NCBI RefSeq assembly: GCF_000151315.2
Contig: NW_011887294.1
Location: 1,340,601-1,404,600 of the forward strand
Direction of reading: 5' to 3'
DNA from: Capsaspora owczarzaki ATCC 30864
Lineage: Eukaryota > Opisthokonta > Filasterea
DNA length: 64,000 bases
In this document: piece after piece, positions 33,181-42,681 of the stretch
How positions within the stretch are numbered: the stretch's first letter is position 1
Layout of the letters: each line of letters opens with the position of its first letter
Program-made: the position numbers and the translations under genes
The notes under the pieces: generated by a model
Seen by the model: only the letters and a program-made list of their open reading frames with translations
Told to the model about the DNA's origin: nothing
Database searches by the model: none

Positions 33181-35712
33181 ATGGCGAGCATTGCGATCGC
33201 ACAGACGCAACAAGCCCAGGCGACTACCAGTGCTCCATCTGCTGCTGCTGCTGCTGCTCCTGCCATGCAACTCGAGCCGACAAGTGTCATTGTGCTGGAT
33301 AGCGGCGGCGGCTCCATCAAGGCCGGCTGGGCGCACGATTCGCAGCCGACGTGAGTTGTTCCAAGTCGCGCACACTGTCAACTCCCCCGCGCCGATCAAC
33401 TCGTAGCAAAGTAGCAGCAAAGCGACATAATGCCATAGTGCCAACGTGAAATGTCAAACGTAGTGTCCCGAGCGCCGACCCACTCGTTGGTCGCGAGTTG
33501 CACGTTCACGTTCACGCTATCCTAGCTGCTCAGCCCCCAAAAGGTCGATGCATGTCCAAATCGTCACTCATTCTCAAGTCGTAATGCTTTCTGTATATCA
33601 TTGTTTTTCGACAGGATTATGGGAAATTGCATCACAAGGCCAAGATCAGCTCGGCGAACATTTGTGGGCAACGAGCTGGATCAGTGGGGCGATCTCTCCG
33701 GACTGTACTATGGATACCCGACACAGAAGGGCTTTATTGTCAACTGGGAGCTGCAAAACAAGATCTGGGACCATGTGTTGAGCTCGTCGGTGCTAGAAGT
33801 ACGGTGTTTGAGCAAAAAGCTGTCTGTTTTCGGTTTTGGAGAGGAGTTAACTCGTGACGCTGACCTCCCCCCCCCGCCTCCATGCCATCTGCAACCACAA
33901 AAATAACAGGTGAACAACTTTGCAGAGACCAGTCTTGTTCTGACCGAGCCGCTGTTCAACTTTCCTGCCATCCAGTCGGCCATGCGCGAAGTTGCATTCG
34001 AGGAGCACGGCTTCCAGTCCTTGCTGCACACGACAGGTAAAATGTTGACCACCCTATGAGAGTCTGTCGTGCTTGTGAAAGTCTGTCGTGGAGCTTTCGG
34101 GAGCGGCCGGGGGCGAGATGTCTCATTTGGGGCGCTTTTTGCTTTCACAGCACCTGAGCTGTCCGCCTATCAGCAGCGAGTCGACTCGCCCAGTGCCCAG
34201 GAGGCTCAAGTGGTTGTGGACAGCGGATTTTCGTCAACCTATGTTGTCCCTTTTGTTCAAGGGCAGATGTTACCAAGCTGCGCAACTCGGTAAAAAGAGA
34301 TTGGAAACATTGCGTGCGTATGCCGACCAGAGCACTCAATTGTAACACCTTCTCCCTCCTGAATTATTCGTTTGCAGCATTGACGTGGGCGGCAAGGTGC
34401 TGACCAACTACTTGAAGGATGTCTTGTCGTATCGGTAAGCCACCCAATGGTTTTTTTTTGTGTGAAAGTATGAGATTGAACTTTCCAGCTCAATCTATGG
34501 TAATCGGTCCGTTCTAGGCAAATCAATCTGATGGAAGAAACGCACGTGGTTAACGAAATGAAGGAAAAGGCCTGCTACGTGGCGACCGATCTTCAGCACG
34601 AGCTGGAGAAGGCAAAGTGAGTTTTTGATTGTGTGTGCTTTTTGCTTTGTTGTCGAGTTTCTTTCCTCACTTGCTGCTCCCATACTACGTGAAAACGCTT
34701 TTTTACAGACAACGCCCGTCCTCAAACACAATCTCTGTCGACTACGTTCTGCCAGACTACACGACCATTATGAAGGGCTTTGTTCGAGTACGCATATTTT
34801 GTTCCCTGTCTCTGTGCTAGTCTGTTTCTCCCACTCATCCAAACTATTTCTACGCTTTGCAGGCTCCTGTTGCACGGACGGGACCAGCCAATATGTCTAG
34901 TGACGAGCAGGTACGTGAAACATGGTTGAGCACTGCTGTCGATGAATGTAAATCCTCACCATTCCACTGGATACTGTGTCCGTGATGCGCAATCAGCTCG
35001 TCAAGTTGAACAATGAGAGATTCTCTGTCCCTGAACTCTTGTTTCATCCGAGTGATGTTGGTGCGTATCTCTGCTGTGTTGAAGTTCAACTTCTGGTCGT
35101 TTTCTTAACTGACTCGGAGCCGATTCTTGCAACCTAGGAATCAAGCAAACGGGTATTCCAGAGCTGATTGGCCTTGTTGTGGAGAGCTTGGAAGAAGGTA
35201 GAGAGCGAGAACTGCACTGATTGTGCCGAAGCAACACAGCGACCGCTCACAACTCGATATGCTTGTGAATAACATAGCGGCGCAGTACTATGCGTATCAA
35301 AACGTGGTTCTTACGGGTGGCAATGCACGTTTCTCGGGCTTCCAAGCGCGCATGTAGGAATCTTGTGCTGTTTTTGTAGATTGGCGTGGTTGCACTTGGT
35401 TTTTGCTTTGTCCTCACCACCGGTCGATAGAACCAACGACCTGCGAGCCCTTGCTCCGAGTGACATGCCGGTTGAATGCTCATTACCGACCGAGTACGTA
35501 GCAGCGCATCGATGTGGCGATTTGTCGGTCTTGTTTGAAAACTCACATCTGTTTGCTTGATGATGGTAAAAAAAATTGTTTTTTCCAGCCCCCAAATTCA
35601 CGCATGGCGAGGAGGTCAATCCATGGTTCAGCGAGGTGATTTTGCAGCAGCAGCAGTTACCCGTGCCAAGTATGCCGAATATGGAGATGCTGCGTTCAGT
35701 CGTTCACGTTAA
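33181..35712 (+). CDS. ACTR6: Actin-related protein 6
   Basis: Nuclear actin-related protein; ARP6 is a subunit of the SWR1/SRCAP complex that deposits H2A.Z. Exons: 33181-33350, 33615-33798, 33910-34036, 34151-34289, 34378-34434, 34518-34616, 34709-34787, 34863-34910, 34997-35060, 35138-35197, about 35232-35353, 35431-35493 and 35589-35712. Landmarks: VIVLDSGGGSIKAGW (actin phosphate loop), YGYPTQKGFIVNWELQNKIW, LTEPLFNFPAIQSAMREVAF, VDVDSGFS-like VVVDSGFSSTYVVPF, IDVGGKVLTNYLKDVLSYRQ, DYVLPDYTTIMKGFVR, FHPSDVGIKQTGIPELIGL and VVLTGGNARFSGFQAR. All joins close in phase except after 35197: only about 34 bases separate exons 10 and 11 and no phase fits, so a small sequence error or odd splice lies there. 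The N-terminus has a short Ala-rich extension. Confidence 0.9.
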
Positions 35713-35783
35713 GAAGAAGAAGAAGAAGAAGAAAAACAAACAACGCAAATACAAAAAGTCAAACATTTTTAAGCACCATCGTT

Positions 35784-37150
35784 ATGAGTCGAAGCGATAC
35801 AAATACCTCTCCTGTTCAAATATCAGTGTTTACTGGTGGGTGATGTATGCCTGATCAGGGTGATCGAGGTCTTTTGCATTTAAGCCAGGAAGCTCACTTT
35901 TGCGTGTGGTCAATGTCAGGCTTCCTTGGCGCCGGGAAGACGACCATCATTCTCAACTTGATCAAGTCACTTCAGGCCCAAAACAACACGACGACGACGA
36001 CGACGACGACGACTGCGACGCCAGCAGCAGCTGCAGTAGCGGACGAGCCATACCGCGTCGCGCTGCTCAAGAACGAGTTTGGCGACGTCGAGATTGACAG
36101 CCAGCTCGCACGCGAGACGAACATTACCGTGTCTGAAATGCTCAACGGCTGCGTCTGCTGCGTGCTTGTCGGCCAGATGCAGAATGCGCTTGTTGAGATG
36201 CGCGAGGTACCCAAAAGCCAGCCGTGATTGCAATGCATGATCGTTAGGCATGAGTTTCTGAGCGACCGACTCACTTTACGTGATTGATCGTCATGGATGA
36301 TGCTGCATCAACAAGACAGAAATTCAACCCACATCGAATCATTGTCGAGACCTCGGGTTCCGCGTTTCCAGGTGAGAAGTTCAGAGCAGCGTGTTTTTTG
36401 TATCATCTACCTCAACCTGACCATTGTCCCCGCGCGCGCGCTCTCTCTTTATGTTTGAATGTGACTGCCACAGCCCCAATCGCATGGCAAATTCGAGACA
36501 TGGAGCCGCTGGGATTTGCGCTGGACGCGATTGTCACGGTCGTCGATGCACTCAATTTTCAAGGCTACGCAGACACGAGCTTTACGGCCAAACTGCAGGC
36601 CCAGTACACCGATCTCATCGTGCTAAACAAGGCCGAGCTCGTTTCTGAGCGTGCCCTCGATCTGCTGGTAGACCGCGTGTGCGAGCTCAATCCAGACACG
36701 CCGCGCGTCATCGCTCGAAACGGCCATGTCAGCCCCGAGCTTATGTTCGGGCTGGATTCCAAAGCCGCAACAGGTGCTCGCACTGTGGAGGATGCACACC
36801 ACAGCGACCATCACCACCAGGAACGAGAGGTGGACATTATTACAGTCATTCGGCCGCGGGACTCGCCTCCAATCTCGCACACTCCCGCTTCGTTGGCCAC
36901 TGCGCTCGCGAGCTTGCCCAAGGACGACATTTACCGCATCAAGGGCATGCTCTTGTTAACGACAGGCAGTGCGCTTGATGGTGACAGCAATTTGGCTTGG
37001 CACCTCGTCAACCACGCGTTCGGGAGATCAACCATTCAACCTCTGCACCAGTACAGCTCCGAGAACAGCGTCCGTCTCACTGTGATGGGTGTCGGCTTGT
37101 CCGTGCACTGTGCGTGCACTGTGCGAAAATCCAAGCTGCACTGGGAGTGA
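35784..37150 (+). CDS. ZNG1: ZNG1/CBWD zinc-transferase GTPase (COBW family)
   Basis: G3E-family GTPase that in animals and fungi delivers zinc to methionine aminopeptidase. Exons 35784-35835, 35920-36206, 36320-36371 and 36474-37150 join in phase to 355 aa. Exon 1 (ISVFTG) completes the Walker A loop GFLGAGKTT. ALLKNEFGDVEIDS and the metal-binding CXCC in EMLNGCVCC follow, then IIVETSGSAFP, and VLNKAEL as the guanine-specificity motif. A His-rich insert (HHSDHHHQE) is typical of the family. A poly-Thr run from (ACG)n sits after the P-loop helix. The C-terminus is altered: an 11-bp perfect tandem duplication (37103-37124) shifts the frame after VGLSVHCA. With one copy the protein would end in AKIQAALGVNPEEMSLHLRD at a stop at 37194. 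ARP6 ends only 71 bp upstream. Confidence 0.92.
37103..37124. repeat. 11-bp tandem duplication in ZNG1
   Basis: GTGCACTGTGC occurs twice with no spacer. Eleven bases is not a multiple of three, so the second copy changes the frame of the last 25 or so residues of ZNG1. Confidence 0.96.
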
Positions 37151-37287
37151 ATCCAGAAGAAATGTCGCTTCACCTTCGAGACGAGCATTCCTAGAAGACG
37201 AACGTTGAATCGGTGGACAATGATTAAATAGTAGTTACAATAGTATACATAAAAAGCAGACAAGTTCATCCAGTGTGGACGGATGAA

Positions 37288-39150
37288 TCAAAGGGGCCAC
37301 CACTTGGAGGCGGCCAGCTGTTTGGAAACGTATTGCGGCAGCAGATACTGCGAAGCTACAAACGCTGTGCCCTTCAGCAGGCTGGCAACGGTCACGACGG
37401 TGCTGACAGCCCGCATGCACACATACTCGAGCAGATGCGTCAGCCCGACAACCACCTGCACCAGACGCCACTTTGCGGCGTGGTCCAAGCCAAGAAGGAC
37501 GGTCAGCTGTTGGATTTGTCGCGACAGTACATCAATAAACGACATGAGGTGCTGGCGCGCAGAGTTCTCGGTCGTTGTCGTCGAAGGCGCTGTAGGCGGC
37601 TGCGCAGACGCACTTGCTGCACTTGCTTCATGTCGGACTTCGGAGGCACGGGTCGCCGCGCCAAAACGAGCGCCGCTCTCGAACGCCGTGGCCTTGGCTT
37701 CGCTAGCCAGGCAAATGAGATAGCCCTCGCGCGCGACACCCCAGAGCTCAACCTCAACTCGGCGGCCGTCATCGGTGGTCATTGTCACCACAATGGTTCG
37801 CTCGCTGACGTGTCGCTCAGCAAAGATGCGCTGCATTTGGTTGCAAAAGTACGAAAGCTCGTCGTTCGGAATAAACTCCATCAAGGAGCGGCCCGTCAGC
37901 TGCTGCGCGTTCAGTCCAAGGAATAGGCTCGTGCTGCAGCTCGGGACAAAGTCAACTCGGCCCCAGCGATTGAGCTGCATGACTGCAAAGTTGTTGTGGA
38001 CGAATGGCGAAAAGCGCATGGCGCGCTCCATGTCGGCCGCCGGCGCAAGGAACAGTGTGACAAGGCGGTGGGTTTGGCGGCGACTGGCTGCAGCACGCTG
38101 TTGCTGGTGCTGACGCACATGGAGGTGATGCTGTTGCGCAACGTGGACGGCATGAGCGTGCTTCTTTTCAGCAGGAGACTGGTGTTTCCGCGTGCGGGTA
38201 TGATTGTTGCTGTTGTGGTGGTGGTTGTGTGAATGGTGGTTGTGGCAGTATTGCGATTGAGCCTCAAGATCAATCAAGCTGCGTTTGCGGATGTGCGCGT
38301 GAGGGTATTCTGGCTTGGATTGTTCGGACGCCTCAGCTGTTGTATCGGAGCTGGGTTCAGCGTGTTCATCGCACTCGTTTGCCTCCCAATCAAAGTCGCA
38401 TTGGTCGGATGGCTCCGGGGCAGCCTCGTCGAGCTGAGGCGCACGTTGGACGCGTGGTGGTAGGTGGGCAGCAGACGGCTGATGATCGTCAGCGGTTTCG
38501 GCAGGGTGCCCAAGCACAACATCCGTGACACACGTGAAAGTGCGATCGCCGTGCTTGCGCCGTGCCCGCAGAAAATCGCCTCGGTGCGTGAGCAGCAACC
38601 GAAGGGAAGCATCTGCTTCTGGAAGACTTGAGGTGTGTGCATCGGAGGCCGAGTCGAGGGTGGAAGGCTCAAGGCTACTACCACTACTCAACAAGGATGC
38701 CGCTTCTTGCAGCATTGCAGAAGCATCGGTGGCGTGCTGTGCTTGTCGGAGTACGAGATCGAGTTGTTGGAGTGTGCGCGAAGAGTCGAACGTGAGCCGA
38801 TCGGAGACATCCGACGGACTTTGAGGGACGGTCGTCTCCAACAATGGCACAGATCGTGGTGGTGACGGCGCGAGGGGTGAGGAAGTGGTAGTTGGACGAA
38901 GAGTCGATACGGAAGGGTTGAGGTCGGATGGAATGGATTCGGCTGCAGGTTGCGAGTCCCCAACAAGCGGCACATCCGACGGCGGCAAGGACTCGGCAGA
39001 TTCTGTCGTGTCTTGCGCGACGAGGGACGGCCACAAGTGAGTGAGGTGCTTGCCGCAAAGTTCGTCGGGAGCGTCATATCCGAGCATTCGGCATGTCGAA
39101 AGCGAGACCTCGACGATCGTGCCGGTGCAGTCCAGAGTCAGGTACGACAT
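37288..39150 (-). CDS. PAS-domain protein with hydrophobic C-terminus
   Basis: Unrecognised protein of about 620 aa. The N-terminus has a PAS-like segment (LDCTGTIVEVSLSTCRMLGY, then GKHLTHLWPS). The middle is long and low complexity, with many His residues (NHHSHNHHHNSNNH). A second PAS-like domain lies at about residues 380-480 (NFAVMQLNRWGRVDFVPSC, LFLGLNAQQLTGRSLMEFIP, ELSYFCNQMQRIFAERH, then VVTMTTDDGRRVEVELWGV). The C-terminal 80 residues are hydrophobic and may be a membrane-associated helix pair. PAS domains sense ligands or mediate dimerisation; no kinase or HLH partner is visible. The start is the ATG of MSYLTLDC at 39150. An upstream exon near 39220-39260 is possible because the GTG-initiated extension runs further. 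Confidence 0.7.
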   Translation of the reverse strand: MSYLTLDCTGTIVEVSLSTCRMLGYDAPDELCGKHLTHLWPSLVAQDTTESAESLPPSDVPLVGDSQPAAESIPSDLNPSVSTLRPTTTSSPLAPSPPRSVPLLETTVPQSPSDVSDRLTFDSSRTLQQLDLVLRQAQHATDASAMLQEAASLLSSGSSLEPSTLDSASDAHTSSLPEADASLRLLLTHRGDFLRARRKHGDRTFTCVTDVVLGHPAETADDHQPSAAHLPPRVQRAPQLDEAAPEPSDQCDFDWEANECDEHAEPSSDTTAEASEQSKPEYPHAHIRKRSLIDLEAQSQYCHNHHSHNHHHNSNNHTRTRKHQSPAEKKHAHAVHVAQQHHLHVRQHQQQRAAASRRQTHRLVTLFLAPAADMERAMRFSPFVHNNFAVMQLNRWGRVDFVPSCSTSLFLGLNAQQLTGRSLMEFIPNDELSYFCNQMQRIFAERHVSERTIVVTMTTDDGRRVEVELWGVAREGYLICLASEAKATAFESGARFGAATRASEVRHEASAASASAQPPTAPSTTTTENSARQHLMSFIDVLSRQIQQLTVLLGLDHAAKWRLVQVVVGLTHLLEYVCMRAVSTVVTVASLLKGTAFVASQYLLPQYVSKQLAASKWWPL

Positions 39151-40548
39151 GGATGGTTGATTCTTTGTTGGAGCGGATACCACACGTTCTTCTTGTTTTT
39201 CGCGCTCAAATTTGGCGCGAATTATTTGGGTCGGTACAGAGACAAAGACGCAGCGTGTTCCTGTTCAAAAAACAAAAATTCGTCAACAATTCATCACCAA
39301 CACAAAGGTCAATGACATGTACAATGATGACCCCCCCCCCCAGCATTCAGACACAGATTGACAATTTTACATGACTTAAAAAAACGTGACAGAACGCAAA
39401 ACAAAACTTAAAAAAACCACTTTAAAATATGACAACAACGACATTGCGTCAAAAGCTGTTTGATCAGCCAAAGGCGGGATGAATTGGGGTTGTGATGAGT
39501 GGACACGTGCAACTAGTAAGAGCGACCGATGGTGGTGGTGGTGGTGGTGGTGGTGGTGATGTTGGGGGGCGGGAAAACGTTCAAAAAAAAAAAAAAAAAA
39601 AAAAAAGCTCCACTACGCTTTTCAATTGACGTTTGCTTCGTTGCTGGCAGGCGAGATCCGCCGCTATCAAGAGCAAACGAGGGGGGCGATCGTGTTACTA
39701 CTTGGATGTTGCTCAAAGCGGAGAGAGAGAGAGAGATGGCGGATGAGTGAATGAGTGAGACGGACAACGAGTCACAGGTTGACCATCTCCGACGGCAAGC
39801 CGAAGAAAACGCCCCAACAGCCAAACAGCAAACCTCAGCCTCCCCCCCCCCCGCCCTCCAATCCTCACACCACAGTCCCATGAAAATCGAAATCACCCAG
39901 ACCCAGACGGGGAGATCGCAGAGTCAACGCGAAGGAGCACCAGGCAGAGGCAAGAAACTGGGTCAGCTGGTTCCCCTTCTGTCAACTGCGCCAGCCACTG
40001 ACCTTCAAAAGTGCAACACTGGGCCTTGATTGAAGAAATGAGCTGGCGAGATGAAAAAGAAGGGAAAAAATTTAGACTGAATGATGGTGATGATGGTGAT
40101 GTGTTGAATGGGGAGGATGTTTGGATGTGCTTGTTTGAGGTTGAATCATTGTGCATGTGATGGAGCTGGCAGAAGGAAGCAACGAGCATCGAGAATGCCG
40201 ATAAACCACCATTCAACATACAGATCTCACACAATGAATGCTATATAGTGGTAACATGCAATGATGGGCGATGGTCAAGCCATCAAGAAACGAAAACTGC
40301 AGCGAGAGAACGAGTCGTCGATCAATTGCAAAATTGTCATTCATCGAGCGGCTGACACCGCCTCCATTCAGCACTCATTCAACAGGGTTCCATTCTTATT
40401 TGCTTTGAGGAGAGCCGCCGGAAGGGAGAGGTGGTTGGGGAGTTGGTTATCCGAGCTCAGGTTGAAAATTTCAGCCATGCCAGTCTTCCTTCTCAATTCT
40501 CACTCTTTTTTTTTTCTTCGTTTTGTTGATTTTTGTTTATTGTCAACA
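39151..40548. promoter_or_regulatory. Divergent intergenic region, PAS gene and allantoicase
   Basis: About 1.4 kb. It contains a C-run near 39331-39340, a GGT repeat at 39530-39560, an A-run at 39584-39606, a GA repeat near 39720-39736 and a C-run near 39842-39851. Several short open frames (for example 39751-40029) are low complexity and lack family signals. The region may hold untranslated exons of the PAS gene. Confidence 0.45.
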
Positions 40549-42460
40549 ATGTCGTCGTCCACTGCACAAGTCGCAGCTCCCGCTTGGGCGCAGCTTCCGA
40601 ATCTCGCCAGCGACAAGGTATGGCTGTTTGAGCTAACGTTCGCGCTCTGTGGCTCGTTTTCGTCTCATCGCGCCTTCCCTCTGGTGTCTTTTGCATTGGT
40701 TTTACTCATCACACCACACATACGCACATACGCAACGGCACGCAGGTCGATACGAAAATCCTGTTCACGACTGACGACTTTTTCGCCGTCGCCGAGTGCA
40801 TGCTCAGCAGCAAGGACCCCGTCTTCATTCCCGACGCGTTCACCGAGTTTGGTACGACAGCAATGAGAAAGCCTCCACGTTCCGCAGCGCCAAGCCGTGA
40901 TTGCTGAAGGAGCGCCGTCGGAGTGGAGGACGATGGCGTGACACGATCCTACCGACCAAATCACACAAAAACCCGCCAAGCTCACTCTGCCATGCAACGC
41001 GCTGTGTGTGCTTACTTTGGGTTGTGCGTATTGCAGGCAAGCTGATGGACGGCTGGGAAACGCGCCGCAAGCGCACGCTCGGCCACGACTGGTGCATCAT
41101 GCAGCTCGGCTTGTCTGGCATTGTTAAGGGCATTGCGGTCGACACGGCCTTCTTCACGGGCAACCAAGTTCCTCGCATCTCGGTCCAAGCAGCTCGTCTT
41201 GATACAGGTAAAGAGTTTGTACCAATCGCATTTGAGCTCTTTGTCCCCGGGTTCGGGAAATTCTTTGCAACAATCCTTGTCATTGTGAATTCTGATGGCG
41301 TCTTACTCTGTTTGGGCCTTTGTCAACATAGCTCCCACGCTAGTGCGCCGCAGCCAGGGCGGTACGGCCGCAACGACGGAAGAAATCGAGGCTGCCGAAC
41401 GTCTTGGGAGCGTCGACTGGACGGAAATTCTTCCGCGCCGTGTCCTCCAGCCCGGCTATCCCGAGACCCGTCAGCACTACTTTGACGTGTCCTCCAACGA
41501 GCGATGGACTCACTTGAGGTAGGGGAAGCATCATTCAAAGTTCCAAGTTTGTTGCAAGAACAAGGTCTGTTTCTGACACTTTTTTTTTGTTGTTGTTGTA
41601 GGATCAACCTCTACCCTGACGGTGGTATTGCTCGTCTGCGAGTCCATGGCCTTGTTGTGCGCGACTGGAGTCAAGTTTCAACCACCGACGTGCAGGACTT
41701 GGTTGCTGTTGAAAACGGGTAATAACTTTGTTCTTTTCCGGCTGGTTCGATTGTCTTCTCCGCACGCTCAACAATAGTCTCTCGACATTAACGCTCTCGC
41801 AGAGGACGCGCGCTCTACCATAGCAACTCGCACTATGGCCGCTCCAGCAACCTCATCAACCCTGGCCGCGCAGCCGATATGGGCGACGGATGGGAAACTG
41901 CGCGCCGTCCCGATCGGCCCGCAATCTACACGATGGGCCACGACGGTCACGTTGTCATGCCTGGCAGCGATTTTGCGGTACGATTCTACTTTTGGGTTGC
42001 GTTTTCTTTGTGTTTTGCTGTTGGAACACTGTCCTGTACTGACGTAAACTTGAATTTTTACCCTCAGGTGCTCAAACTTGGCCATGTCGGCGTGGTTGAC
42101 TCGCTCGAAATTGACACGAATCACTTCAAGGGCAACTTCCCTGAAAGCTGCTTTGTGGAGGCGTGCCTCATGACTGACAGCTCCAGCGGTGAGGACGCTG
42201 GCGACGCGCTTGTGATTGGCGACTGCGAACGCAAAAACGAGTTCCAGCGCACTGGCACGCTGGCCGCCAACGCACCCGCCATGTCCGTCGAGTGGAAGAC
42301 CTTGCTGCCGCGCACAAAGTTGCGTGCTCACGAGCAGCGCGTGTTTACTGTGGCCGACAACACGCTCGTCAACCCTGGCGCCATTTCCCACATTCGCCTC
42401 AACATTTATCCTGACGGCGGTGTGAGCCGCGTTCGTGCACTGGGTCGCATCCGCAAGTAA
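40549..42460 (+). CDS. ALLC: Allantoicase
   Basis: Hydrolyses allantoate to ureidoglycolate and urea in purine breakdown. Exons 40549-40617, 40746-40851, 41037-41207, 41332-41518, 41602-41718, 41803-41977 and 42068-42460 join in phase to 405 aa, a normal length. The protein is the usual pair of jelly-roll halves, each with the same landmarks: [27 protein letters not shown] and [17 protein letters not shown] in the first; [34 protein letters not shown] and [18 protein letters not shown] in the second. A functional purine catabolic route is implied; no other enzyme of that route lies in the window. Confidence 0.96.
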
Positions 42461-42681
42461 CAACGCGACCATGTGTGCTGTTGGCTTTATTTTTTGTTGT
42501 GTTTTCGATTTTCGATTCCCCCTTTTGTTTTGCTTTGGAAGAAACCAAAGAACGCGAGGAGTAAAATTCCGAAATTGCTAACAAGAATCGAGCACCTTTC
42601 AAACCACAAATGACACACAAAAACAAAAGTCAACAACCATCCAGAACAAAACCAGAAAGCACCGTCATGGCTCGTTGATCA

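Noticed and set aside
39513-40234. Small frames in the PAS/allantoicase spacer
   Set aside because: Low complexity, no splice context and no recognisable domain.
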